64,000 nt of DNA from CAVYGM01 sp963768025 (GTDB taxonomy: Bacteria > Bacteroidota > Bacteroidia > Cytophagales > Spirosomataceae): positions 62,001-126,000 of the forward strand of contig CAVYGM010000019.1 in assembly GCA_963768025.1 (NCBI GenBank), in the 5' to 3' direction. The notes beneath the pieces are model-generated. The model saw only the letters and a list, made by a program, of their open reading frames with translations, was not told the origin of the DNA and did no database searches. Position 1 is the first letter of the stretch. Each line of letters starts with the position of its first letter. Both the position numbers and the translations under genes were made by a program. Below are positions 8,667-18,410 of this stretch, piece by piece.

Positions 8667-10681
8667 TCAACTGTTTTCAACCGCTGTGAATCCGGTTGGT
8701 TTCATTACTTTGATCAGTACATTGTTATCAAAACCCTTGATGGGCACACGTAATTTCTTTACTTTCGCCGGGCTGTAAGTCAGGAATAGGTACTGTACTT
8801 GTCCGCGGCGATCAGCGTGTAGTCAATGACCGGATAGGCCGGAAAATCTGCCCTTGCCTTTACCCGCAACACCAGCTCATGTACTCCCTGGGCTCCGGGG
8901 GTGAAGCGTACTTTCTCTACCGTAACGGGCGACATTTCCTGTTGGTAGGTAGCCAGGGCCCGACGGGCCGTGCGGTCGGGTTGTACCAGTCCCCAGGGTC
9001 GGTAGCCATTGGGATTGGTCAGGTAATACCGGCTTTGGTAGTCGTTGTAGGTCCACCAGGCTGCCCCCGCCACGTAGGGCCGCTTCCGGACTTCCTCCAT
9101 TACCTCACGCACGTGCTGAACCTGACCGGCTTCCCCGGCCGGAGCGTCAGCCCGGACACCCCACTCACTGATTAATATGGGTTTTTCAGGGTAAAGCCGA
9201 TGGATATGGTCCAAGGCCTTGGCATGATTGCCGTAAATATTGGCCGACACAAAATCGACGTACTGACTGGCTTCGTCTTCTGGTTTTTTGGGTTGAGAAT
9301 TGATCCGGTTGCTGGCAAAGGTATACAACCGCGTAGGGTCCAGTTCGCGCGCAAAAGCAATCATGTCTTTAGTCCAGCGTTGTCCGGCGGGCTCATCGGA
9401 GAAGTACTCATTGCCCACGCTGTAGGCAATCACGCTCGGGTGGTTCCAGTCGCGCTCGACCATTTCGCGGAACTGCTGCCGGAACTTCGTCCGGATGGTG
9501 TCGTTGTCGAGTTGACGGGGCGTAAGCTGCCAGTTGCCCGCTTCGGTGATAATCAACATGCCGTACTGGTCGGCCAGGTCGTAGAAATACTCGGATGGGG
9601 TGTAGTGGGTCAAACGCTGAAACTCCATGCCCGCTTCTTTCATGAGCCGAAAATCCTTTTCAACCAGCCAGTCGGGTTCCAGCGAACCCAGACCGGGATA
9701 GTCCAGCACGCGGTTACCACCCCCCATCCGCACCGGCCGACCATTGAGCAGGAGTTGCGCATTTTTTACTTCTACTTTCCGGATTCCGAATCGCGTTGCC
9801 AGAGTGTCTCCGCCCACTATTGCCTCCATCTGGTAGAGGGTCGGGGTATTTACATCCCAGAGTCGGGTTTGGGCCGCCGTGAGGCTGGCTTCGGCCTCCA
9901 TTACCTGCGATTGTCCGGCCGGTATGGTCACAGCTTTTGTTTTCCAGGTCAAGGGAATCAGCTGTTCCCCCAATTTCACCACGTAGCTGATCCTGGGCGA
10001 GGTCGCCTGACGGGTAGCATTCCGAACCCGTAGCCTGGTCCTGAGCGTAGAGGTACCTTTGGCCAGGTCGGGGGTGGCTTCTACCTTTAGGTTCTCTACG
10101 TATACTTCCGGCTCTACCGTCAGGTAGACGGGCCGGATCAGTCCGCCGTAGTTGATCCAGGCCGGAAAAGAGCCATTGATGTCGTCATTGTCCTTCACCG
10201 CCGGCACGGTATTCAGCTTCCAGACGTCGTTATTGACCGAAACGGCCAGTAGGTTGTCTCCTGCCCGGAGGTAGTCGGTCACGTCAAATTGGAAGGGCGT
10301 GTAGCCCCCTTCGTGGGTACCCACGGATTGTCCATTCAACCAAACCTTGGTGAGGTAAAAGGCGGCATCGAAGTGCAGAATCACCCGCTTGCCGGGCGTC
10401 GGTTGCCAGGCAAACGATTTCCGGTACCAGGCCGTGCCCGTGTAAAACAGGTAGCGGGGGTCAGCCGAAAAACAGTGGGGTACCGTCACCTTGTCCTGGC
10501 GGTTATTTTTAGTAATACTGTCGCGGTACCACTGCCCCGCTACCCCGCGGTCGGCTAAGTCAAGCGCGAATGTCCACTCCCCGTGCAGGGGTATGGCATT
10601 GGGTTGCCGGATGGTGTATTGGGCAGAGGCCGATACTATCGATAGGATTGATAGAAATAAATAGAAGGCAATGTTTTTCAT
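8667..10681 (-). CDS. Secreted glycoside hydrolase family 2 enzyme (beta-galactosidase/beta-glucuronidase type), frameshifted near its C-terminus
   Basis: Exported GH2 enzyme with signal peptide MKNIAFYLFLSILSIVSASA. The order is an N-terminal jelly-roll sugar-binding domain (residues ~20-190, with RVILHFDAAFYLTKVWLNG and GGYTPFQFDVTDYL), an immunoglobulin-like domain, and a TIM barrel. The catalytic acid/base glutamate is in YSVGNEYFSDEP (near residue 423) and the nucleophile is in ILISEWGVRA (near residue 506). The start at 10681 is preferred because it begins the signal peptide. The uninterrupted frame ends at 8780, but shifting one base near 8799 continues it as QYLFLTYSPAKVKKL through to a stop at 8667, so the last ~40 residues are out of frame. 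It sits 23 bp after the symporter gene. The exact sugar is uncertain. Confidence 0.85.
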
Positions 10682-10704
10682 AAATGCAGTAAGCAACTTT
10701 ACAT

Positions 10705-12427
10705 TCAAATTTCTTCCTCGCCAACGCTGACAGCGTTTCGAACGCTGTCAGCGTTACGCGCTCGCGCCGACCACCAGACCCAGGCGGCAACCGCCACAAT
10801 GACCGCCCCCACCCCGGCAATCAACCCGACATCCTCACCTGAATTAATCCCCAGCCCTGCGATCCCCAGCCCCGTCAGCGCGAAACTGATGGCAATGGCT
10901 CGTAAGGCGAAGGTATTTTGTGAAGCAGAGGTTTTGTCGGTAGCTTCGGACACCTCAAAGCTGGGCAGTACCCGCCCGGCGAGCCACTGCTGGTAGGCAG
11001 TAAACTGCGGATCCTGAACTTTACTCCCAAACACGCCCCATTCGTACAGAGCCAATAGCAACAGGGGTAGCCCCACCCCAACCGACATTTCGGCCGCCCG
11101 GCTTAGGGAATAGTCAAATAGGATGGGACTGATGAATTTGAAAAAGATCCCCACCGCCAGACTGACTATCGAAACCATTAGGATGGATTGCGCATTTTGC
11201 TTCTTTGAAAATAGCGTCCAGAGTACAGGTAGTAGCAACGAACCCGCCGTGATGGCGGCAATGCTCAGGACCAGGTTGACCAGGCCGCCGATGTAGCGGT
11301 ACCACCAGGGCAATGCCGATGGCTACCAACCCGAAAACGACCGTCATGCTGCGTCCCACGCGTACCTGCGTCACTTCACTGGCGTCGGGAGCGATCAGTT
11401 TTTTATAGATATCGTTGGTAAAAACAGCCGCCAGCATATTCAGCAGCGTGTTGGCCGTACTGGCCGTGGCCGACACCATCGCGGCCAGCATCAGGCCCAC
11501 CAGCCCGGCGGGCAGGACCAGCTGCGCCATGAGCATATAGGCCCCTTCCGATTCCAGACCTGTCAGGTCGGGACGGAGGGAGCGGAAAATCATGGGCGGC
11601 AGCATCCAGAGAAAGGGGCTTACGGAATACAAACCCGCAAACAGGTACGCTACCTTTTTGGACTCGCGCGGGGTGCGGACGCTGGTGTACCGCTGCACGA
11701 ACGCCCAGCTACCCCCGATGTAAATGATGTGGTAAAGCGTAAAGGCCAGCGTGAACCCCAGCGTGTACTCGCCGTTGAAGACCTTGAAAAAATCGGCGGG
11801 TACTTTCTGCACAAAAACCCCGAAGCCGTCGGTACGTTCGAGTGCCAGGGGCACGAGGATTAGCACCGCCGCCAACAGGATTACGAACTGCAGCACGTCG
11901 GTAACCAGCACCGCCCACAGTCCTCCCATCGCGGTATACAGGATTACCATGATACCCAGCGCGATGATGCAGGTTTCGAGCGAAAAAGGGGTAGCTACGT
12001 ACACCAGTTTGCCCACCGGGTACAGTACCCCACCGATGATGAAGAGCGTTACAAACGTGAGCAGGTAGGTAAAAAACTGCTGTACCCGCGTCCCCAGCCG
12101 GCGGCCGATGTACTCGGCGGCGGTCATGGCGTGGGTGCGCTTCCATTTGGCGGCAATGAACCAGGCTGTCACCAACCCACCGATGCACATCGAAAGCTGA
12201 ATGGTAATAGCCACAAACCCCAGGTTATAGGCAATGGACCCCCACACCACGAAGGTACCCGCGGACAGAAAACTCATGAACAGCGACAGTCCGCTCACCC
12301 ACCAGGGAGCGGCTTCCCCGGCGGCAAAAAAGGATTTGGAGTCGGTACCCGTCCGGGAGAAGGCCAGGCCCACCACCATCTGGAATACCGCAAATACGGC
12401 CATGACTATGAAGTCGAGTTGTTGCAT
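10705..12427 (-). pseudogene. Sodium:solute symporter (SSS family), one frameshift
   Basis: Inner-membrane carrier of about 570 residues with many hydrophobic helices that would bring a sugar or sugar acid into the cytoplasm with sodium. SSS hallmarks include FFAAGEAAPWWVSGLSLFMS near the N-terminus, the sodium-site region GLMLAAMVSATASTANTLLN, and the EYIGRRLG loop. The frame is continuous from 12427 to about 11310 (GLVAIGIAL), where a one-base shift is needed to continue into WYRYIGGLVNLVLSI and on to the stop at 10705. The C-terminal tail NADSVRNAVSV is encoded by a perfect DNA palindrome (10723-10755). The gene lies between the helical-barrel protein and the GH2 gene and is probably their co-transcribed importer. 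Confidence 0.85.
10723..10755. repeat. Perfect 15-bp palindrome inside the symporter C-terminus
   Basis: AACGCTGACAGCGTT (10723-10737), a TCG spacer, and the exact complement (10741-10755). It is in the coding frame and supplies most of the last ~15 residues of the symporter. It resembles a REP/BIME-like intergenic repeat that has landed in the gene end. A shorter palindrome of similar type (CGCGTT-GCA-AACGCG) occurs at 8611-8625 downstream of the GH2 gene. Confidence 0.75.
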
Positions 12428-12547
12428 TCTAGGTTAGTAGGGTTTTAGGAGTTAGGTTTTTTAAACGCAAAGGGCGCTAAGTTTTAAAAAATGAGTTTCG
12501 CGGAGGGTACTTTTCAAGACTACATTCTATCATTCTCAATCACTCAT

Positions 12548-15081
12548 TCACTCAATCACAATTGTTTCGATCCCCCACGCGGGTAGCTGTTTTTTGAGGG
12601 GGGATTTTCCCTGGGGAGTTAGCGTGAATTCGGTGGCCTGAGCGCGGTTGTTGAGCAGGATGGCGAATTTCTTTTTCCCGTCTACGGCCTCGGCCAGAAT
12701 GTAGTCGATGGAGGCATTGTCTACCTTTACCCACTCCTCGCTGATGATCAGGTTGACCTTTTGGCCGTTGACCGTACCGGGCGCGAAGCCGTAGGTCTGG
12801 TGCGGGCCTACTTTGGGCGTGACGAAGCCACTTGGGAAAGACACCTTTCCTTTCGAGCGTAGTTCGGCTTCGGAAAGCAGGTAGTCGGTGATCCAGCCGA
12901 CCTGCCACCAGGCGTGGTGCGGGTACGGGCCCGCGCCCCGGTTCATGGCCTGCCAGTAGTAGGAGGCCACGCTGGTTTTGGGATCTACGAAGGCATCGCG
13001 CCCCACGGCCGCGGCCCGGGCCATGTCGGCGAAGAGCGCCTCGCCGGTGAGTTCGTACATGCGGATGAACATCCCCGCGTGGCTGCTAGCTGAATGGGTC
13101 CGTGCCGGTTGGCGGAGCCGAAAATACCGCCATGCTCAAAGCTGAGGCCCGCCTGGGCTATTTCCCAGTCTTCGCGGGAGGTACCGTTTACGGTTTTGGT
13201 TCCTGGTCAGGAATCGGGTGGGTATAGATGGAGCTGGTATAAATTTTCGCTGCTTTGATGGCCGCCTCCTTGTATAGCTTCCTTTTTGGTCAGATCGTAC
13301 AAGTCCAGCAGCGCCTGCGCCGACTGTCCGGTGGCGAAGTCGGGCGCGTAGCGGGCATCGCCGCATACACCCAGGAAGCTACCCCGGTTGACGCCATTTT
13401 TCACAAACCAGTCGGCTCCTTTTTGGGCGGCGGCCAGGTACTTCGGGTCTTTCAGAATACGGTACGCTACGAGCAAACCGTAAAACGTCGGGCGGTAGTC
13501 GGCGATATCTTCAAAAAGCTCTTCCTGCGTTTTGTGGTCATAGGCTACCGACCAGCTGCCATCGGGCTTTTGCCAGCGCAGCAGGTTTTCGGCACCCAGC
13601 CGGAGGCGGTCTTTGAGTTGCTGATTGTTCGGTTCAAAGAGCAGCATGTTGCCTACATCCAGCATGATGTAGTAGGTGACGGCCATGGGTTCGATCACTT
13701 CCCCCCATTCTTCCACAAACTTCTTTTTCTTGGCCAGATAGTACTGCCCGGCGGCGGCCCCTTGAAAAAATCCGGGCTCGGTATCCTGCTGGGTGAGCTT
13801 GAAGTTGAGCGGCGTAGGGCAGCACGTTATCCGTCAGGGCCGGGTCTTTGGTGGCGTTGGCCAGCATCCACATCGCACCGTAGTCGGAGTTTTTCATGGC
13901 GTCCTTGTTGGAACCCACTACGCCACCGAGGTACGACTGTGCCCCGATTTTCAGCCCTTCAAATTCCTCAACATTCCACATCGACGTCTTCGGGTCGGTG
14001 AGGTAGTGGTGCATCTGCTCGATCCGGCTGGTGAGCGATTGGGTACTCTGCCGGAGTTGCCAGCCCTTCTTTGAACTGGTAAATATCATAAATCGCGTGT
14101 TTCAGGGTCTTGAACCAGTCGCCATCCACCAGGCTGTACCGAAAAGAATACGTCAGGGGTTGGTTGGGCTGGCGCTCGGAGGCGTACTCTCCCAGCACCG
14201 GGTAGTACAGGGTGGGCGACAGCTGCCCCCGACGGTTCATGTGCGACAGGCCAACGCGCCATTCAGTCTGGGTGATTTTGTCTTTGGCCCAGGGATCGCG
14301 CGACAGGCCGGGCTCGGGAATAACCGCCAGCGTTACGCCGCTTTTGGTACTGACCAGCGGAGCCAGCGTACTGGCGGTGCGCTCGCGGTAGACGACCGGC
14401 AGCTTCGGCACGCCGAATCCGTAGGCATAGGCTTTGGCAAAGTTGTCCTGCATGTAGTTGCCCTGAAAGTAGCCCGGCACCGACGCCCAGCCCATATTCT
14501 GCTTCGATCAACGTGGCTATCGAAGGGCTGGCCACCGAAAAGTACCCCCCTTTTTTGGGCGTCAGGGTCTGGGTAATGACTACGTCCGTCGGGTACTTTT
14601 CGTCCAGTTTCCAGTCGGTGGTAAGGGTAGCCACGTCGGTTTCGGAGAGTAAATTGAATGTGATTTTTGCTCAGAGCTCTTTGCCCTAGTTGGAAAGAAA
14701 TGGTAGGCTTTACCCGGCCGTGTTCAGGGCCACGGCGGTGGTGCTTTCCTGCCACTGCTCCTGCTGGTAGTGGTAGTTGTCTTCGGGAAATTTGCCACCG
14801 GTGCTTTTCTCAAAGGTTTGGGCCGCTTCAGTGGAGGGTTTTTGTTCGGAAAAAAGCAGGGTGTATTCGCCGGAGGGAGTAAGTTGGGTATCCCATTTAT
14901 TTCCCTTTTTTACGGCAAGCTTCTGAATTTGCCAGCCCTGGGAGGTTTGTTTCCAGCTAATCTGTATCTTTTCGTTAGCCAGCGAATATGTTTTGCTTTG
15001 GGCGTGAGCGATTGGTTGCCCATAATAGCAAAGCAAGAAAAAGATAGAAACCAGACCTATAAAAACAGACTTTAAACTCAT
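12548..15081 (-). pseudogene. Large secreted helical-barrel-like protein of the utilisation locus, broken by about eight frameshifts
   Basis: Joined across frames this is one exported protein of roughly 840 residues. It has a signal peptide (MSLKSVFIGLVSIFFLLCYY...AHAQ), a beta-rich N-terminal third, and a long helical second half with repeats such as ENLLRWQKPDGSWSVAYDH, TFYGLLVAYRILKDPKYLAA and MFIRMYELTGEALFADMA. These look like an (alpha/alpha)6 toroid as in unsaturated glucuronyl hydrolases and heparinase-type enzymes. A short beta-sandwich-like C-terminus (FAILLNNRAQATEFTL) follows. Frame changes fall near 14716, 14648, 14500, 14055, 13812, 13254, 13200 and 13092. The conserved sequence is otherwise clean and lacks nonsense codons. 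I cannot name the reaction; a glycan- or glycoside-degrading role is inferred from the fold and neighbours. ATG at 15099 is an alternative start. Confidence 0.65.
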
Positions 15082-15144
15082 AATTTTACATCCTTTCATA
15101 GTGAGTTAAATTTTGTAATCGAACCTTTTGAAATCCATAAAAGC

Positions 15145-15297
15145 ATGAGCGCTTGGCCTATCGACATAAACAAAATGAGCAAGTCGTCAAGAGCGGCTTT
15201 CGATGAGAAATTAGCCCGTGCCAACGAAGCAGTCAAAAAAGAGGGTTTCTCCGAGTTAATTGCCCAGGCAAGAGCGGCTCAAAAACAGAAGGAATAA
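15145..15297 (+). CDS. Possible small protein of 50 residues, unknown function
   Basis: Short open frame in the 270-bp gap between two genes of the minus-strand locus, reading the opposite way. The product starts MSAWPIDINKMSKSSRAAFD and is a highly charged helix (ARANEAVKKEGFSELIAQAR, then a lysine/glutamine-rich end). No signal peptide or membrane segment is seen. The amino-acid composition and lack of rare codons look like real coding, and it could be the remnant or antitoxin half of a small module, but I recognise no family. Its position splits the operon, which would be unusual. Confidence 0.35.
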   Translation: MSAWPIDINKMSKSSRAAFDEKLARANEAVKKEGFSELIAQARAAQKQKE

Positions 15298-15372
15298 ATC
15301 TCTTCTCGCCGAGCTGGTTGCTCCGTACTTCCTCTCCAATCACCCCACCCGCCCCAACGCACGGCATTTACC

Positions 15373-16408
15373 TCATATTTTTTCCAAAGCCTCCACCCCA
15401 GCCAACTTGTACTTTTGCAGCAACTGGTAGTTGGCCGCCGAGAGTTTGATTTTTTTCTCGATCAAATGATCAATCATTTTCTGGATTGCTTCCCTGTCAT
15501 TATCCTTGATAATCAAAGCAATGATTTTTTGATTTTGGATACTGTTCCGGTCGCTGATGTGCGTGAGGAGCTTACTGCTCAGTTCCGGTTGCAGGGGTAC
15601 CTTTTGCAGTTTACCAAGTGCCGCTACCTGGGTATAGTACGAAAGCGAATCGTAGCTTTGAACCAGGAAATCCTGCATCTCTTTCCGGGCAAATAATTTT
15701 TCGGGGATTTTCTCGACGGCGTTCTTGGGAAAGTACCCTTTCCCCGTTCGGATCAGCCCGATAATCTCCGGCAGGTTTTGCGCAAACTGTCCCTCCGACA
15801 TATGGTCGATGAGGTAATACGGAGCCGATGGCGAGTCATACCCCATGATTTTTGCAATCATCGGTTTGTCGAGCCGTCGCTGGGTGTGCTGGCGGATCGA
15901 GTCCACCACGGCCCCGTTGGCGATGTGCCAGAGCGTGTAGCAGGTGAATAGCGCCCCATCGATCACTTCGCCTTTGATGGCCTCGATCGTTGCCCCCGAG
16001 TAGCCATCGACGGTTTCCTCGGCCTTTACCACCAATTTTTCCGCCGGAAGTCCCGTAAAAGTGAGGTCATGATTGGTCAGGATGCTTTGGAGTTTGGCGT
16101 AATCGCCCAGCGTAAAGGGTTTGTGATCCAGCTTGGTCAATGGGTCGTAGGGCTGCACCTGGAAGTCGATAAACTCGCCGATCAGGTTCCAGTTAAACAC
16201 CACGTTCACGTTGTAGCAGATACCCTCTTCGCACACAGGAGCCTGGATGTTGGCAGAGTACTTTTCCAACCGATCGCCCCAGCGTACCTCCTGTACCCCA
16301 AAAGAACCCCCGTTTTTCGTTGCTATTTCAAAGGCCGGGCCGGGCGTGTTCACCAGATACGTGAACAGACCCGGTAAGACCCATCAAAACAGAAACGACC
16401 AACTTCAT
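15373..16408 (-). pseudogene. Exported protein with a covalent-flavin (SGAT) attachment motif, one frameshift near the N-terminus
   Basis: Protein of about 345 residues. The ATG at 16406-16408 overlaps the stop of the upstream FAD oxidoreductase (ATGA), showing translational coupling. The N-terminal hydrophobic stretch (MKLVVSVLMGLT, then GLFTYLVNTPGPA after a one-base shift near 16372) is a signal peptide or anchor. The centre holds VDGYSGATIEAIKGEVIDGA, which matches the D-x-x-SGAT motif through which FMN is attached to NqrC/RnfG-type and other FMN_bind proteins by ApbE. A helical C-terminal half (KALITYISDRNS-like repeats, about residues 200-340) resembles HEAT-type repeats. Family membership is inferred from the motif only. 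It would sit in the periplasm beside the exported flavoprotein. Confidence 0.55.
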
Positions 16409-18264
16409 TTTACCACCTCCATTAGGGTACCTCCCAGGTTATAATCCTGATCCTTGGGTAAATTTGGATTACCTACCCCTTCGATCATCATCGCTTCCAG
16501 CTTGGGGAAATAATTCTGGTACAGGCCGCGGGGCGTGGTTTTCTCTTCCTTGCAAATGGCGGCGGCCATGCCCAGTACTTCGCCCATCATACCGGTGGTA
16601 CGCATGAGCCGCGTGGTGCCCAGGGCCACGTGCGAAACGCTGATGTCGCGCCCGGCCATCATCAGGTTGTCGATGTTTTTGGAGTACAGGCAGCGAAACG
16701 GAATGGGATAGGGGTAGATCTTGATGTGCTTGGCGATGGACTTGAAGGCCGCACCGGGGAAAAGCTTCGAGTTCTCGGGATCGGGATAGTGGAGGTCGAT
16801 GGTCCAGGAGGTAGGCGCGGTGCCGTCGGGATACACGCGCTGGTCGGTCAGGTCCTGCTCAATGAGCACGTAGTCCCCCTTCAAGCGCCGTGATTCGCGC
16901 TTTCCGGCTACGTAGGCTACCCATTTGAGGGCGGCATTGGCAAATTTTTCCTTGTTTTTTGCGTGGTTTTTGAGGTACGACCAATTGGAATAGACCGCCA
17001 GCATGCCGTAATCACGGATTTGCTCAAAATCCAGCGTCATATCCAGTCCCATGCCCGTTTCCCACTCCCAGTCGCCCTTGGTGATTTCCTCGGCTTTGGC
17101 TTCGTCCCAGTCCAGCCCCCATTGATATTCGGGAACGAAACGGGATGATCTTTTTTCTCCGAAAACCACTGCACCGAAGCACCCATCGTCAGGTTGTCGG
17201 CTACTTCGGGGGCTGTTGCTTCCCCGTACACATCGCGGCTTTCGCGACCGGTCATGTACTCGGCTCCGGCCAGGAACCCAATGGTACCGTCGCCGGTGCA
17301 ATCGGCAAAGAGGGGCGCTTCAAAGTATACCTTTTCGCCCGTTTCGATGTTGGTGGCGTACACCTTGTCTATTCTACTGCCTATCTTATCCACTTTGTTG
17401 GCGTGGTAGTTCAGGAAGAGCGAAATGTTGGGTTCGGCCAAAACGGCCTTCATCTTCTTTTCGTCCTCGTAGTACTCTTTCGGCTGGGCGTTGCCTCCCT
17501 CCGAAGGACCGATTTCGTTGACGAGATTTCCCAGCGCCGGATAGGGTTCCAGGTTAATCCGTCCGCCCAGGTGGACCCGCACTTCCGAGCTGTTGTTGCC
17601 ACCCAGAACGGGACGGTTCTGGATCAGGGCCACTTTCACGCCTTTCCGGGCTGCGGAGATGGCCGAGCAGGTACCCGCCATGCCGCCGCCTACCACTACA
17701 AAATCAAAGTCACCCGCGTTCTTTGGGTTTTTGTCAAAGCCAAAATAGGCATTCCGGTAGTCCGTCAGTTTTTCCTTGTCCTCAATGGGCTTGAAATTAG
17801 GGTACGCTGGTGAACAGAATGGCATCACAGCGGCCGTTGAAGCCCGTCAGGTCTTTGAGGGAAATCTTCGTTTTTTTCTGCGTGATCTTCACCGTGCCGC
17901 CTTCCGACCAGTTCCATTTTTCGTTGTCTTTGCCGAATGTTTTGGCAAGAGGCTTGTCATTGATCAGCAGTTGAAACTGCCCCGCCGCATCCTTGTCCGA
18001 CCATTGGGCCGTCCAGTTGCGGGTACGGACGTACACTTTGTAGGTGCCGGTTTCGGGGAAAGTGACGGTGGTGCTGGCATCTTCCACCGGACTGCCCATG
18101 CCGTGGGCCATCAGGAAGGACGAACCCATTACATCCATAAACTGCTGGTCGATGGACCAGCCGCCCTTGTTCTCGAAACTTTCGGCTTCGACGAGCACCG
18201 TGGCAGGCTTTTGCGCCAGAGATATCTGGCATAAAAGAAAGAAAAGAAAAGTCAGACGTTTCAT
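16405..18264 (-). pseudogene. Exported FAD-dependent oxidoreductase with N-terminal carbohydrate-binding-like domain, two frameshifts
   Basis: Read across two shifts (near 17808 and 17128) this is a ~620-residue protein. It has a signal peptide MKRLTFLFFLLCQISLA; a beta-sandwich domain (residues ~20-150, EAESFENKGGWSIDQQF and FPETGTYKVYVRTRNW) similar to golvesin/CBM-like domains; and an FAD_oxidored domain with FDFVVVGGGMAGTCSAIS, NRPVLGGNNSSEVRVHLGG, LFADCTGDGTIGFLAG and the C-terminal LMMAGRDISVSHVALGTTR. It is paralogous to the cytoplasmic oxidoreductase at 6376-8576 but differs in being exported. It follows susD after a terminator-like hairpin and overlaps the next gene by 4 bp. Likely role: oxidation of a carbohydrate or aglycone captured by SusC/SusD, with electrons passed to the SGAT protein. 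That is inference. Confidence 0.8.
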
Positions 18265-18337
18265 GACGATGATGGATTTTGATGTAGGAATCAGGTTTGG
18301 TACCGGATGATTTTGAAATAGATGTAGGTAAAACGAA

Positions 18338-18368
18338 AAAGCGACTCCTGATCGGCAAGAGCCGCTTT
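18338..18368 (-). terminator. Terminator-like hairpin between susD and the oxidoreductase gene
   Basis: Read on the minus strand, AAAGCGGCTC pairs with GAGTCGCTTT (one mismatch) around an 11-base loop, followed by TTTCGTTTT. It could lower expression of the downstream enzymes relative to susC/susD. Confidence 0.55.
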
Positions 18369-18410
18369 ATAATCAATTACCTATGAGAAAAGCTTTAAAG
18401 ACACTGATTT

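Noticed and set aside
9200..10033. 277-codon open frame opposite the GH2 gene
   Set aside because: GH2 catalytic motifs are on the other strand; antisense shadow.
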